The position numbers were made by a program, and so were the translations under genes. The notes under the pieces were generated by a model, which saw only the letters and a program-made list of their open reading frames with translations, did no database searches and was not told the origin of the DNA. This document shows positions 10,284 to 19,113 of a stretch of DNA of 64,000 nucleotides, piece by piece (position 1 is the stretch's first letter; every line of letters begins with the position of its first letter). This DNA is from Sphingomonas sp. Leaf9 (GTDB taxonomy: Bacteria; Pseudomonadota; Alphaproteobacteria; Sphingomonadales; Sphingomonadaceae), in NCBI RefSeq assembly GCF_001421355.1, contig NZ_LMKC01000001.1, forward strand, positions 1 through 64,000, read 5' to 3'.

Positions 10284-12958
10284 TGCCGGCAGCCGACCCG
10301 CACCGTCCCGATCCCGACGCCCTGCTGCGCGCCGCCGCGCAGGAAGGGCGCGGGCGGCTGAAGATCTTCCTCGGCGCGGCGCCGGGGGTCGGCAAGACCT
10401 ATGAGATGCTGTCCGAAGGGGCGGCGCGCAAACGCGACGGCGTCGACGTGGTGGTCGGCGTCGTCGAAACGCACGGCCGGGTAGAGACCGAGGCGCTGAC
10501 CCGCGGCCACGAGATCATCGCCCGCCGCGACATCGCCTATGAAGGCCGGACGCTGGGCGAGATGGACATCGACGCCATCCTCGCGCGCAGCCCCCGCCTG
10601 GTGCTGGTCGACGAGCTCGCCCACACCAATGCGCCCGGCAGCCGCCATCCCAAACGCTATCAGGATGTCGAGGAGCTGCTGGCGGCGGGCATCTCGGTCT
10701 ATTCGACACTCAACATCCAGCATGTCGAAAGCCTCAACGACGTGGTGGCCAGCTTCACCCGCGTCCGCGTCCGCGAAACGGTGCCCGACAGCATCCTCGA
10801 AGCAGCCGAGCTGGAGGTGGTCGACATTCCGCCCGACGAGCTGATCGACCGGTTGAAGGCAGGCAAGGTCTATTTGCCGCAGGAGGCGACGCGGGCGCTC
10901 GACCATTTCTTTTCCAAATCCAACCTGTCCGCCTTGCGCGAACTGGCGCTGCGCCGCGCGGCGCAGGCGGTCGATGCACGGATGCTCGACGATGTACGCG
11001 CGCTGGGGTTGGGCGGCACCTGGGCGGGGAGCGACCGGATCGTCGTCGCGATCAACGAACTGCCCGGCGCCGACAATCTGGTCCGCGCGGCCAAGCGGGT
11101 GGCCGATGGCCTGCATGGCCCGTGGACAGCGCTGTTCGTCGAAACCCCGCGCACCGCTGCGTTCTCGCCTGCGCAGCACGCCCGTGTGGCGGCGACGATG
11201 ACGCTGGCGACGCAATTGGGTGCCGCGGTCGCCACCGTGCCCGCGCCCAATGTGGTTGAGGGGATTCGCGGCTTCCTGACCGATGCCCGCGCGACGCAAT
11301 TGGTGCTGGGCAAATCGAACCGGTCGCGCTGGTTCGAACTGCGCCACGGATCGATCGTCGACCGGCTGGTCCGCGATACGCCGGGGGTGACGGTACATGT
11401 CCTGCCCGTCACCGGCGAAGCACCGCGCGAACCCGTGCGACAGCGGTCCTCGCCCGGCTGGGGCACGGCCGGCGGCTATGCGATCACCACGGCGATGATC
11501 GCGGGGATCACCGCGATCGCCAGCACGCTGTTCCACATCCTCGAACTCGGCAATATCGGCATGCTGTACCTGCTGCCGGTTATGGTCGCGGCCAGCCTGC
11601 ACGGGCTGCGCACCGGGCTGTTCGCCGGGCTGGCGTCCAGCCTTGCCTACAACTTCTTCTTCCTGCCGCCGGTCGGCACGCTCAGCATCAGCAATCCCGA
11701 AAACATCGTGTCGGTCGTAGTGCTGTTCGGCGTGGCGGTGGTCACCAGCCAGCTGACGTCGCGGGTGCGGGCGCAGGCCGACCTTGCCGCCGCCAGCGCG
11801 CGAACCAACGCCACCCTTGCCGGGTTCCTGCGCCAGATCGCCGGCGTCAACGACCTCGATGCCGCCGCGCAGATGATCTGCGACGATGTACGCCGGCTGC
11901 TGGGGGTGCAGGTGTTGCTGCTGGGGCCGGAAGGGGGCCGCAATATCGGCATCCTCGCCGCGACCGACCCGGCCTATCGCCTCGACACGATGGACCACGC
12001 CGCCGCCAACTGGGCCTATGACACCGGCACCCCGGCGGGCAAGGGATCGGGGACCCTCACCGCGTCGGAATGGCTATTCCACCCGCTGAAGGCCGGCGAA
12101 CGGGTCGTGGGCGTGCTCGCGATCGCCAACGAAACCGGCGGGAACCCCGTCCGCCCCGACCAGCTGCCGCTGCTCTCCAGCCTTGCCGACCAATCCGCGC
12201 TCGTCCTCGAACGGCTGCGGCTGCAGGCGGAGATGCGCGACGTCGATGCGGTGCGGACCCGCGACCGGTTGCGCGCGGCGCTGTTGTCGTCGGTCAGCCA
12301 CGACCTGCGCACGCCGCTGACCGCCGTCATGGTCGCCGCCGATCAGCTTTCGCATGGCGTCACGCCCGAACTCGTTGGCACCATCCGGTCGGAATCGGCG
12401 CGCCTCAACCGGTTCGTATCGAACCTGCTCGACATGGCGCGCGTAGAGGCCGGCGCGATCCGGCTGAAGGTGGAGGCCACCGACCTGAGCGATGCGGTGG
12501 CGGGTGCCGCGCACGATGCGCGCGGCGCGCTGGAGGGGCATGACGTCCGACTGGACGTGCCGCCCGACCTGCCGCTGGTACGGGTCGATCCGCAGCTGCT
12601 GCACCACTGCCTGCTCAATCTGCTCGACAATGCCGGCCGTTATGCCGATCCGGGGACCGAAATCGTGATCGAGGGGCGCAATCGCTATGGCGAGATCAGC
12701 CTGTCGGTGCGCGATCGGGGACCGGGCCTGCCCCCCGGACAGGAGGCACGCGTGTTCGATACCTTTACCCGGCTGGAGGGCACCGACCGATCGGTCGGCG
12801 GCACCGGGCTGGGCCTCGCCATCGTCAAGGCATTTGCCGAGGCGATGGGGCTGAGCGTCACCGCCGCCAACCGCGCCGATAGCGAGGGCGCGATATTTTC
12901 CCTGCTGTTCCCGCCCGCATCACTGCTGCGCGACCTGCCGACCGGGACCGACCACTGA
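10283..12958 (+). CDS. kdpD: osmosensitive K+ channel sensor histidine kinase KdpD (891 aa)
   Basis: A full-length KdpD. The N-terminal KdpD cytoplasmic domain has a Walker-A-like GAAPGVGKT near residues 30-40. A universal-stress-protein-like domain follows at about 250-370. Four closely spaced membrane segments (DUF4118) lie at about 400-500, then a GAF-like region, a HisKA domain with the phospho-acceptor His about 673 in SSVSHDLRTPLTAVM, and a HATPase domain with NLLDNAGRYA and GTGLGLAIVKA. It senses low K+ or osmotic stress and phosphorylates KdpE. It overlaps kdpC and kdpE by one base each. Confidence 0.97.
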   Translation: MPAADPHRPDPDALLRAAAQEGRGRLKIFLGAAPGVGKTYEMLSEGAARKRDGVDVVVGVVETHGRVETEALTRGHEIIARRDIAYEGRTLGEMDIDAILARSPRLVLVDELAHTNAPGSRHPKRYQDVEELLAAGISVYSTLNIQHVESLNDVVASFTRVRVRETVPDSILEAAELEVVDIPPDELIDRLKAGKVYLPQEATRALDHFFSKSNLSALRELALRRAAQAVDARMLDDVRALGLGGTWAGSDRIVVAINELPGADNLVRAAKRVADGLHGPWTALFVETPRTAAFSPAQHARVAATMTLATQLGAAVATVPAPNVVEGIRGFLTDARATQLVLGKSNRSRWFELRHGSIVDRLVRDTPGVTVHVLPVTGEAPREPVRQRSSPGWGTAGGYAITTAMIAGITAIASTLFHILELGNIGMLYLLPVMVAASLHGLRTGLFAGLASSLAYNFFFLPPVGTLSISNPENIVSVVVLFGVAVVTSQLTSRVRAQADLAAASARTNATLAGFLRQIAGVNDLDAAAQMICDDVRRLLGVQVLLLGPEGGRNIGILAATDPAYRLDTMDHAAANWAYDTGTPAGKGSGTLTASEWLFHPLKAGERVVGVLAIANETGGNPVRPDQLPLLSSLADQSALVLERLRLQAEMRDVDAVRTRDRLRAALLSSVSHDLRTPLTAVMVAADQLSHGVTPELVGTIRSESARLNRFVSNLLDMARVEAGAIRLKVEATDLSDAVAGAAHDARGALEGHDVRLDVPPDLPLVRVDPQLLHHCLLNLLDNAGRYADPGTEIVIEGRNRYGEISLSVRDRGPGLPPGQEARVFDTFTRLEGTDRSVGGTGLGLAIVKAFAEAMGLSVTAANRADSEGAIFSLLFPPASLLRDLPTGTDH

Positions 12959-13644
12959 TGCCCGCGAAGATCCTGATCGTCGACGACGAACCCGCCATCC
13001 GCCGCCTGCTGCGCAACACGCTTGTCCGCGCCGACTATGCCGTGGTCGAGGCGGGCAATGGCCGCGACGCGCTACAGGTCGCAGCGGCCGAGCGGCCCGA
13101 TGCGATCCTGCTCGACCTCGGCCTTCCCGACCGCGACGGACTGAGCATCATTCCGCTGCTGCGCACGCATGGCGATGCCGTCGTGCTGGTCGTATCCGCC
13201 CGCGACGCGGTGGAGGAGAAAGTATCGGCCCTCGACCTTGGCGCCGATGATTTCGTGACCAAGCCGTTCGATACCGAGGAACTGCTGGCCCGGCTGCGGG
13301 TCGCGCTGCGCCACCGCCGCGCGAACGATCCCGCGCCACAGATCGTCGAACGCGGCGACCTGCGCATCGATCTCGACCGGCGCATCGTGCTGCGCGGCGG
13401 GGTGGAGGTGCATCTGACCCGCAAGGAACATGACGTGCTGGCCCAGCTCGCCCGCCATATCGGGCGGATCGTGACGCATGAACGGCTGCTCACCTCCTGC
13501 TGGGGCGGCGATGAAGACCCGCGCATCGAATATCTGCGCATCATTATCCGCAACCTGCGTCAGAAGCTCGAAGTACCCGATCCGGTTGGTAGCGTAATCG
13601 CCAATGAACTGGGTGTCGGATATCGCCTTAGAACCGACAGCTGA
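12958..13644 (+). CDS. kdpE: KDP operon response regulator KdpE (228 aa)
   Basis: An OmpR/PhoB-class regulator. The receiver domain has acidic IVDDEPAIRRLLR at the start, phospho-acceptor Asp about 53 in LLDLGLPDRDG and a conserved Lys in FVTKPFDTEELLAR. The C-terminal winged helix (about 130-225) ends VGYRLR. The start overlaps the kdpD stop (TGATG). It should activate the kdp run. Here kdpDE lie at the 3' end of that run, so the circuit would be autoregulated if a single transcript is used. Confidence 0.96.
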   Translation: MPAKILIVDDEPAIRRLLRNTLVRADYAVVEAGNGRDALQVAAAERPDAILLDLGLPDRDGLSIIPLLRTHGDAVVLVVSARDAVEEKVSALDLGADDFVTKPFDTEELLARLRVALRHRRANDPAPQIVERGDLRIDLDRRIVLRGGVEVHLTRKEHDVLAQLARHIGRIVTHERLLTSCWGGDEDPRIEYLRIIIRNLRQKLEVPDPVGSVIANELGVGYRLRTDS

Positions 13645-13654
13645 ATCGATAAAT

Positions 13655-13668
13655 CTGTAGCTATACAG
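13655..13668. other. small inverted repeat after kdpE
   Basis: CTGTA-gcta-TACAG forms a 5-bp hairpin 11 bp after the kdpE stop. There is no T tract, so it is at best a weak 3' structure. Confidence 0.25.
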
Positions 13669-13756
13669 GACTTGCCGGCGAATCACTTGGCCGATACCAC
13701 CCGGGATATTGCAAACCGCCGAACATGAAGCGAAGATGAAATAACGACGTCTTCGC

Positions 13757-13774
13757 ATGTCACCGAACCGTCAC
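13757..13774 (+). promoter_or_regulatory. Pho-box-like direct repeat upstream of TonB receptor
   Basis: ATGTCAC-CGAA-CCGTCAC is a pair of GTCAC-containing 7-mers with an 11-bp period. This resembles the alphaproteobacterial PhoB box (CTGTCAT-N4-CTGTCAT), with mismatches in the first or second base of each half and C for T at the end. It lies 67 bp before the receptor start at 13841. A match of this quality can occur by chance. Confidence 0.35.
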
Positions 13775-13840
13775 CGGACAGCCTTCGAATCGCAGTACTG
13801 GCCCCTTCCGAGCCGTATCGGCCCAAAGGGGAATTTACAG

Positions 13841-16429
13841 ATGATCGTTCGTTCGGGTGTGCGCGCACGCCTTCTCATGGGTGCCGCCGCGCTGCTGGTG
13901 CCGGTCGCGGCACAGGCTGCCGCGCCGGAAGACGTAGTTCCCGCGCCCGTCACCGCCGCGCCCGAAGCACCGGCGACCGACGACGCCTCCGCAATCCCCG
14001 ACATCGTGGTGACCGCGACGCGCCGGGAAACGAACCTGCAAAAGACGCCGGTCGCGATCAGCGTGCTGGGTGCCCCTGCCCTCGTCGATCGCCACGTCCA
14101 GAGCCTGTACGACCTGGCCGACGGTGCCGTCCCCTCGCTGCGCGTCGCCACGTTCGAAGCGCGGCAGAGCGCGCTGACCGTCGGCATTCGCGGCATCGTG
14201 CCGCTCGACGCCAACCAGCCGGCGCGCGAGCAGGGCGTCGGCATCTATGTCGACGGCGTCTATCTCGGCCGCCAGCATGGCCTCAACGCCGCGCTGTTCG
14301 ATGTCGAGCGGATCGAGGTGCTGAAAGGCCCGCAGGGCACGCTGTTCGGTCGCAATACCGAAGGCGGCGCGCTGAACATCGTCACCCGCGCCCCCTCGGG
14401 CGAGTTCGAGGGCCGCATCCGCGCCGGCGTCGCCAACTATGGCGGCTATAACGGCGAAGTGCATCTCGACCTGCCGGCGTATGAAAATGTCAGCGTCAAG
14501 CTGGACGGCATCGTCCAGTATCAGGGGCCGACCACGAAGAACCCGCTCGCCGGGCAGACCGGCTTCAACTATTTCGATCGTCGTGGTGCCCGCGCCGCCG
14601 TCCGCTGGGCCCCGATCGATGGCCTGACCGAAGACTTCTCGTACGATTACGGCATCGATAAGAACTCACCCTTCTACAGCCAGCTGCTGAACTACAACCC
14701 CAATGGCTGCGTCGCCGGTGCCCAGTCGGCGGTCCCGGCCTGCACCCTGCCCGGCACCGCCTATACGGCGCTCACCGGCACGGTGAAGCCGCTGATGCCC
14801 GGCGTCGTCATCAACGGCACCAGCCGGATGAAGACCGCCGACATCGGCGTGCCGCAGCAGCCGAGCGTCGATGAAACCCACGGCTTCACCAACCTGCTAA
14901 AGTACAAGCTGTCGCCCGAAATCGAACTACGGTCGATCACCGCATGGCGCGGTGTCGATGCGACGCAGTGGGACAATTCGGGCGGCGCACACCGCGTGCC
15001 CGTCTTCAACCCCGGCAACGTCGTGATCGACGGCACGCTGTATAACGGCCAGCTGTTCAGCCGCTATTCGCTCGCCGACCTGCGCCAGCGCCAGTTCAGC
15101 CAGGAATTCCAGGCGGTCGGCACCGTCGACCGGTTCGATTATGTCGCGGGCCTGTTCTATTTCAACGAACATGTCAGCGACGACGCCGCAACGCCCAATT
15201 CGAACCTCTACAATGCCGCGACCGGGCGGATCAGCATCGTCAATCCGTGCGCGGTCATCACCACCGGCTTCACCGTCGTGAACAATCTGCCCGTCGGCGG
15301 CACCACCGCGCCTGCCGGATCGCAGCCGGGTTGCCGCTCGATCGACCGCGCGTCGGAAGTCTGGTCGAAAAGCTATGCCGCTTACGGTCAGGTTACGTGG
15401 AACGCGACCGACGTGCTGCACCTGACCGCCGGGGGCCGCTACACCCACGATACCAAGCGTGGCGAGCTGCATTTCTCGCGCAACATCAACTATGACACCA
15501 ATACCGCCGCTGCGGCGCGCAACGGCTACACCCCGCTGGATGCGACGTGGAACCGCTTCAACCCGATGGTCACGCTCGCCTATGACGCGGCGGACAATGT
15601 GCATGTCTATGCGAAATACGCGACCGGATACCGCGCCGGCGGTGCGAGCTCGCGCACGTCGAACTATCAGGCGTTCGATCCCGAGGACGTGAAGTCGTAC
15701 GAAGTCGGCATGAAGTCGGACTTCTGGGACAAGCGCGCCCGCCTGAACCTTGCCGCCTACATCATGGATCGCAAGGACAGCCAGGTCGACATCAGCTCGA
15801 TCCAGTCGACCGCGACCGGGAACTTCAACAACCTGGTCACCATCAATGCCCCGGGCACCACCAAGATTCGCGGGATCGAGGCGGAACTGACTGTCCAGCC
15901 GATCGACAACCTGACGCTGAACGCCTCCTACGCCTATACCTATACCCGCATCCCGCCGGTTCTCATCACCAACAGCGTGACCAACGCCGCCGGGGTGACG
16001 ACAGCCACGCAGGTCTATCAGAACTTCTATATCGTCTTTACGCCCCGCAACGCCGCCAGCGGGTCGATCGACTATGCCCTGCCGCTCGATACGGGGAACA
16101 AGCTGCGCTTCCACCTCGACGGCAACTATGCGCAGGCGACGCAGGCGTTCGACCAGTTCGCGACGAAAAACGCCGCATCGTTCATCGTCAACGGCCGGGT
16201 CGCGCTGGCCGACATCGCGCTGGGTGACGGGCACCAAAAGCTGACCGTCGCGCTATGGGGTCGCAACCTGTTCGACGAGCAATATGTCTATCGTCGCGAT
16301 CCGTCGAACAGCCTGCCGGGCGCACCGACGACCAACGTGGCGTCGGGCAGCATCAACAACGTGCTGGGCGATTACGGCAACTTCAACGCCCCGCGCACCT
16401 TCGGCGTGGAAGGGCTGATCAACTTCTAA
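13841..16429 (+). CDS. TonB-dependent receptor (862 aa)
   Basis: An outer-membrane 22-strand receptor for TonB-energised uptake. The signal peptide (ARLLMGAAALLVPVAAQA) leads to a TonB-box-like IPDIVVTATRRETNLQKTPV, then the plug domain with IEVLKGPQGTLFGRNTEGGA, then a long barrel with aromatic strand ends and a C-terminal Phe (EGLINF). The start at 13841 follows AAAGGGGAATTTACAG. An in-frame ATG at 13757 would put 28 non-signal residues in front and overlap the Pho-box-like repeat. The substrate is unknown. The 3' end overlaps the convergent histidine kinase gene by 11 bp. Confidence 0.93.
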   Translation: MIVRSGVRARLLMGAAALLVPVAAQAAAPEDVVPAPVTAAPEAPATDDASAIPDIVVTATRRETNLQKTPVAISVLGAPALVDRHVQSLYDLADGAVPSLRVATFEARQSALTVGIRGIVPLDANQPAREQGVGIYVDGVYLGRQHGLNAALFDVERIEVLKGPQGTLFGRNTEGGALNIVTRAPSGEFEGRIRAGVANYGGYNGEVHLDLPAYENVSVKLDGIVQYQGPTTKNPLAGQTGFNYFDRRGARAAVRWAPIDGLTEDFSYDYGIDKNSPFYSQLLNYNPNGCVAGAQSAVPACTLPGTAYTALTGTVKPLMPGVVINGTSRMKTADIGVPQQPSVDETHGFTNLLKYKLSPEIELRSITAWRGVDATQWDNSGGAHRVPVFNPGNVVIDGTLYNGQLFSRYSLADLRQRQFSQEFQAVGTVDRFDYVAGLFYFNEHVSDDAATPNSNLYNAATGRISIVNPCAVITTGFTVVNNLPVGGTTAPAGSQPGCRSIDRASEVWSKSYAAYGQVTWNATDVLHLTAGGRYTHDTKRGELHFSRNINYDTNTAAAARNGYTPLDATWNRFNPMVTLAYDAADNVHVYAKYATGYRAGGASSRTSNYQAFDPEDVKSYEVGMKSDFWDKRARLNLAAYIMDRKDSQVDISSIQSTATGNFNNLVTINAPGTTKIRGIEAELTVQPIDNLTLNASYAYTYTRIPPVLITNSVTNAAGVTTATQVYQNFYIVFTPRNAASGSIDYALPLDTGNKLRFHLDGNYAQATQAFDQFATKNAASFIVNGRVALADIALGDGHQKLTVALWGRNLFDEQYVYRRDPSNSLPGAPTTNVASGSINNVLGDYGNFNAPRTFGVEGLINF

Positions 16430-17741
16430 TCGGCAGGACCAGCGCGGCCGATAGCCCCGGCCGCGCATCCGCCAGTTCCAGCCTGCCGCCGTGGAGGCGC
16501 GCGATCGCATCCACGATCGGCAGGCCCAGCCCATGGCCCGGACGATGCCGGCTGGCCTCCAGCCGCCCAAAGCGTCGCCGGGCCAGCGCCCTGTCCCCCT
16601 CGGCGATCCCCGGCCCGCTATCCGCGACGCAGAGGCTGACCGCATCGCCGTCGACCGCCAGCGATACCGTCACCCTCGTCCTCGGCGGGGTGTGGTGCAG
16701 CGCGTTCTCGACCAGATTGTACAGCGCCTGGCTCAGCAACTGCCGGTCGCCCGCGATGGTGATCGCGGGCAGCGTCCCCGTCGCCAGTATGCGCCCCTCC
16801 TCCTGCGCCACATCCGACAGCGTATCCACCACCTCGCCGGCAAGGTCGTGCAACGCGACCCGGCCGAACGCGCTGCGCCGATCGCCGGTATCGATTTCCG
16901 CAATGCGCAGGATCGCGCCAAAGATCGCCAGCAATTCGTCGCACTGCTCGATGGCGGCCTCCAGCTCGTCCGACGGCGCGCGTTCGGCGGCAACCGTCAA
17001 CCTGCTGCGCAACCGGGCCAGCGGCGTGCGCAGGTCGTGCGCGACGTCGTTGGCGACATGTCGTAGCCCGTCGACCAGCGTCGCGATCCGGTCGAGCATC
17101 CGGTTGATCGCCTCCGCCTGCGCGGCGAACACGCCGCCGTTCGCCGCCACCGGGATGCGGTGCGACAGATCGCCGTCGATGATCGCCAGCGCGGTCGTCC
17201 GCGTGGCATCGATCCGGCGTCGCACGACCAGCCCGAACGTCGCCGTTCCCGCCAGCACGACCGCCGCGATCAGACCAAACCCGATCAGATAGTTGCGCAG
17301 GCGGATCGCATCATAGCCGTCGATCGGCTCCGTCTCGGCGACGGTGATGAGCGTCAGTCCGCCCCCGACCGATCGCGTCTCGGCCCGCCCGACGCTCAGC
17401 CCGGTAATCCCGTCCGTCCGGCTCACGTCGGAAAAGCCGGATCGAAGCGGTCGCGCCAGCGCGACGTTGCCGCCTAGCCGGTGCCCGGCGGCATCCAGCA
17501 GCTCGAACCCGATATCGCCGCTGTCCCGCCGACTGGAAAAGGCGACGATCCGGCGCAGGATCGCATCGGCATCGCCCGGCACCACATCCTCCAGCAGCGC
17601 ATCGGCGACGGAATCGATCCGCCGGTCGACCAGCGACACGATCGCGGTGCGCGACGCGTGGAAGGTGGCATAGCCGGTCACCACCGTCACGACCGCGAAC
17701 GCCGTCAGGAAGATCGCGGTCAGCGTGCGCAGCCGCAACAT
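16419..17741 (-). CDS. sensor histidine kinase, OmpR-type partner (440 aa)
   Basis: An inner-membrane two-component sensor. TM1 is at about 7-27, the periplasmic sensor region at about 28-148, TM2 at about 150-173 and HAMP at about 174-225. HisKA has the phospho-acceptor His about 235 in NDVAHDLRTPLARLRSRL. HATPase_c has an N-box (LVENALHH) and G-boxes (SGPGIAEGD, GHGLGLPIV). It begins one base after the cognate regulator stop, so the two form one operon. The organisation resembles the QseC/PmrB class, but the signal is unknown. Confidence 0.93.
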   Translation of the reverse strand: MLRLRTLTAIFLTAFAVVTVVTGYATFHASRTAIVSLVDRRIDSVADALLEDVVPGDADAILRRIVAFSSRRDSGDIGFELLDAAGHRLGGNVALARPLRSGFSDVSRTDGITGLSVGRAETRSVGGGLTLITVAETEPIDGYDAIRLRNYLIGFGLIAAVVLAGTATFGLVVRRRIDATRTTALAIIDGDLSHRIPVAANGGVFAAQAEAINRMLDRIATLVDGLRHVANDVAHDLRTPLARLRSRLTVAAERAPSDELEAAIEQCDELLAIFGAILRIAEIDTGDRRSAFGRVALHDLAGEVVDTLSDVAQEEGRILATGTLPAITIAGDRQLLSQALYNLVENALHHTPPRTRVTVSLAVDGDAVSLCVADSGPGIAEGDRALARRRFGRLEASRHRPGHGLGLPIVDAIARLHGGRLELADARPGLSAALVLPIRS

Positions 17742-17742
17742 G

Positions 17743-18417
17743 TCAGGCGCGCAGGCTGTAGCCGACGCCGCGCTTCGTCACGATCGGATCGTCCTCCCCA
17801 TCGGCGGTGAGCTTGCGCCGCAGCGCGCGAATCTGCACGTCGACGATGTTGGTCGCCGGTTCGAAATCATAGCCCCAGACGCGTTCGATCAGCATCGCCC
17901 GCGTCACGAACCCGCCGGCATGGCGCACCAGTTCGGCCAGCAGCTTGAATTCGAGGTTCGACAGGACCAGCGACCGCTCGCCCCGCCACGCGCGATGCTG
18001 TGCGGGCTGCAGGGTGATATCGGCGGCGCGCAGCGTTTCCACCACGTCGTCGCGCCAGCCGCGCGCTCGGATCAGTGCACGCAGCCGAGCATCGATCTCG
18101 ATCGCCGGTGCAGGCTTCACGACATAATCGTCGGCCCCGGCCTCCAGCCCGCCCACCTTGTCACTGGCATGGCCGAGCGCCGTCAGCATCAGCACCGGCA
18201 GGCGGTGCCCCCGCGCGCGCAGCCGCTGCACCACCGTCGGCCCGTCGAGCAGCGGGATCATCGAATCGAGCACCACCGCATCGAAATCGCCGGCCTCGAC
18301 CGCCGCCAGCGCGTCCGGCCCGGTACCGGCGACCGTGACGTCATGCGACAGCGTTTCCAGCTCGGCGCGCATCGCTGCGGCGAACGCGCGGTCATCCTCG
18401 ACGATCAACAGCTTCAC
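17743..18417 (-). CDS. OmpR-family response regulator (224 aa, GTG start)
   Basis: The receiver domain begins KLLIVEDDRAFAAAM, with phospho-acceptor Asp 51 in VVLDSMIPLLDGP and Lys in YVVKPAPAIEIDARL. The winged-helix DNA-binding domain spans about 127-222 and ends VGYSLRA. The open frame extends upstream to 18627, but the GTG at 18417 is chosen because GGAAGGG lies 6 bp upstream and the receiver begins there. The kinase gene follows at once. It probably controls nearby envelope genes, perhaps the convergent TonB receptor; that is inference. Confidence 0.92.
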   Translation of the reverse strand: MKLLIVEDDRAFAAAMRAELETLSHDVTVAGTGPDALAAVEAGDFDAVVLDSMIPLLDGPTVVQRLRARGHRLPVLMLTALGHASDKVGGLEAGADDYVVKPAPAIEIDARLRALIRARGWRDDVVETLRAADITLQPAQHRAWRGERSLVLSNLEFKLLAELVRHAGGFVTRAMLIERVWGYDFEPATNIVDVQIRALRRKLTADGEDDPIVTKRGVGYSLRA

Positions 18418-18528
18418 CGCAGCCCTTCCCTTTCCACGTGAACCACCGGCTATACCGGACAAGACACTGGACAGGCCAGCGCAAGCCGACGATTTGGTCG
18501 CGCCGGGTGCAGCGGCTATAGGCACGGC

Positions 18529-19110
18529 ATGACCCCTGCCCCGACCGATCCCGATATCGAAACGATGCTGATCGGGCCGGTGGTGCCGGGGCGGGCGTGC
18601 GGCGACTGTACCGCCTGCTGCACGCACCTGACGGTCAACTCACCCGACTTCGCCAAGCCCGCCGGCACGCCCTGCCGCCATTTGTCGACGGGCGGCTGTG
18701 CGATCCACGCCACCCGACCGCATATCTGCCGGACCTGGTTCTGCGTCTGGCGCCGCCGCGCCGACCTGCCCGATGCGGCGCGGCCGGATCGATCGGGGCT
18801 GCTTGTCTCGCTCAACTTCGTCGATCGGCCGCACCATCCGCTGGAGGCAGTGTCGATCAACGTCCGGATGCTGCCCGGCAGCGACGCGATCCGCAGCGGC
18901 ATGGCCGCCGCGATGCTTGACCAGCTGTGCGACCGTCTGGTGCCGGTATGGTTCAGCGACGGGCAGGAAAAGATGCTGATGCACCCCGCCGCCGACGTCG
19001 CCCGCCACATCGTGTCCGACACGCCGCCGCCGCCCTCGCTGGCAAACGAGGTTGCGGCGTGGCGCGAACGCTACGCCGTGTTCGACACGGACCCGGCGGC
19101 GGACGACTGA
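18529..19110 (+). CDS. YkgJ-type cysteine-cluster protein (193 aa)
   Basis: The N-terminal half carries a conserved metal- or Fe-S-binding cysteine pattern: CGDCTACCTHL near residue 24, CRHLSTGGCAIHATRP near 50 and HICRTWF near 65, which is the UPF0153/YkgJ zinc/iron-chelating family signature. There is no signal peptide or membrane span, so it is cytoplasmic. The molecular function of this family is not established. It diverges from the two-component operon (111 bp apart) and converges on the phosphatase gene with 3 bp between their stops. Confidence 0.82.
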   Translation: MTPAPTDPDIETMLIGPVVPGRACGDCTACCTHLTVNSPDFAKPAGTPCRHLSTGGCAIHATRPHICRTWFCVWRRRADLPDAARPDRSGLLVSLNFVDRPHHPLEAVSINVRMLPGSDAIRSGMAAAMLDQLCDRLVPVWFSDGQEKMLMHPAADVARHIVSDTPPPPSLANEVAAWRERYAVFDTDPAADD

Positions 19111-19113
19111 CGC

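Noticed and set aside
9944..11998. 684-codon open frame antisense to kdpC and kdpD
   Set aside because: It spans two well-identified genes and encodes Arg/Gln/Gly-rich sequence without any motif.
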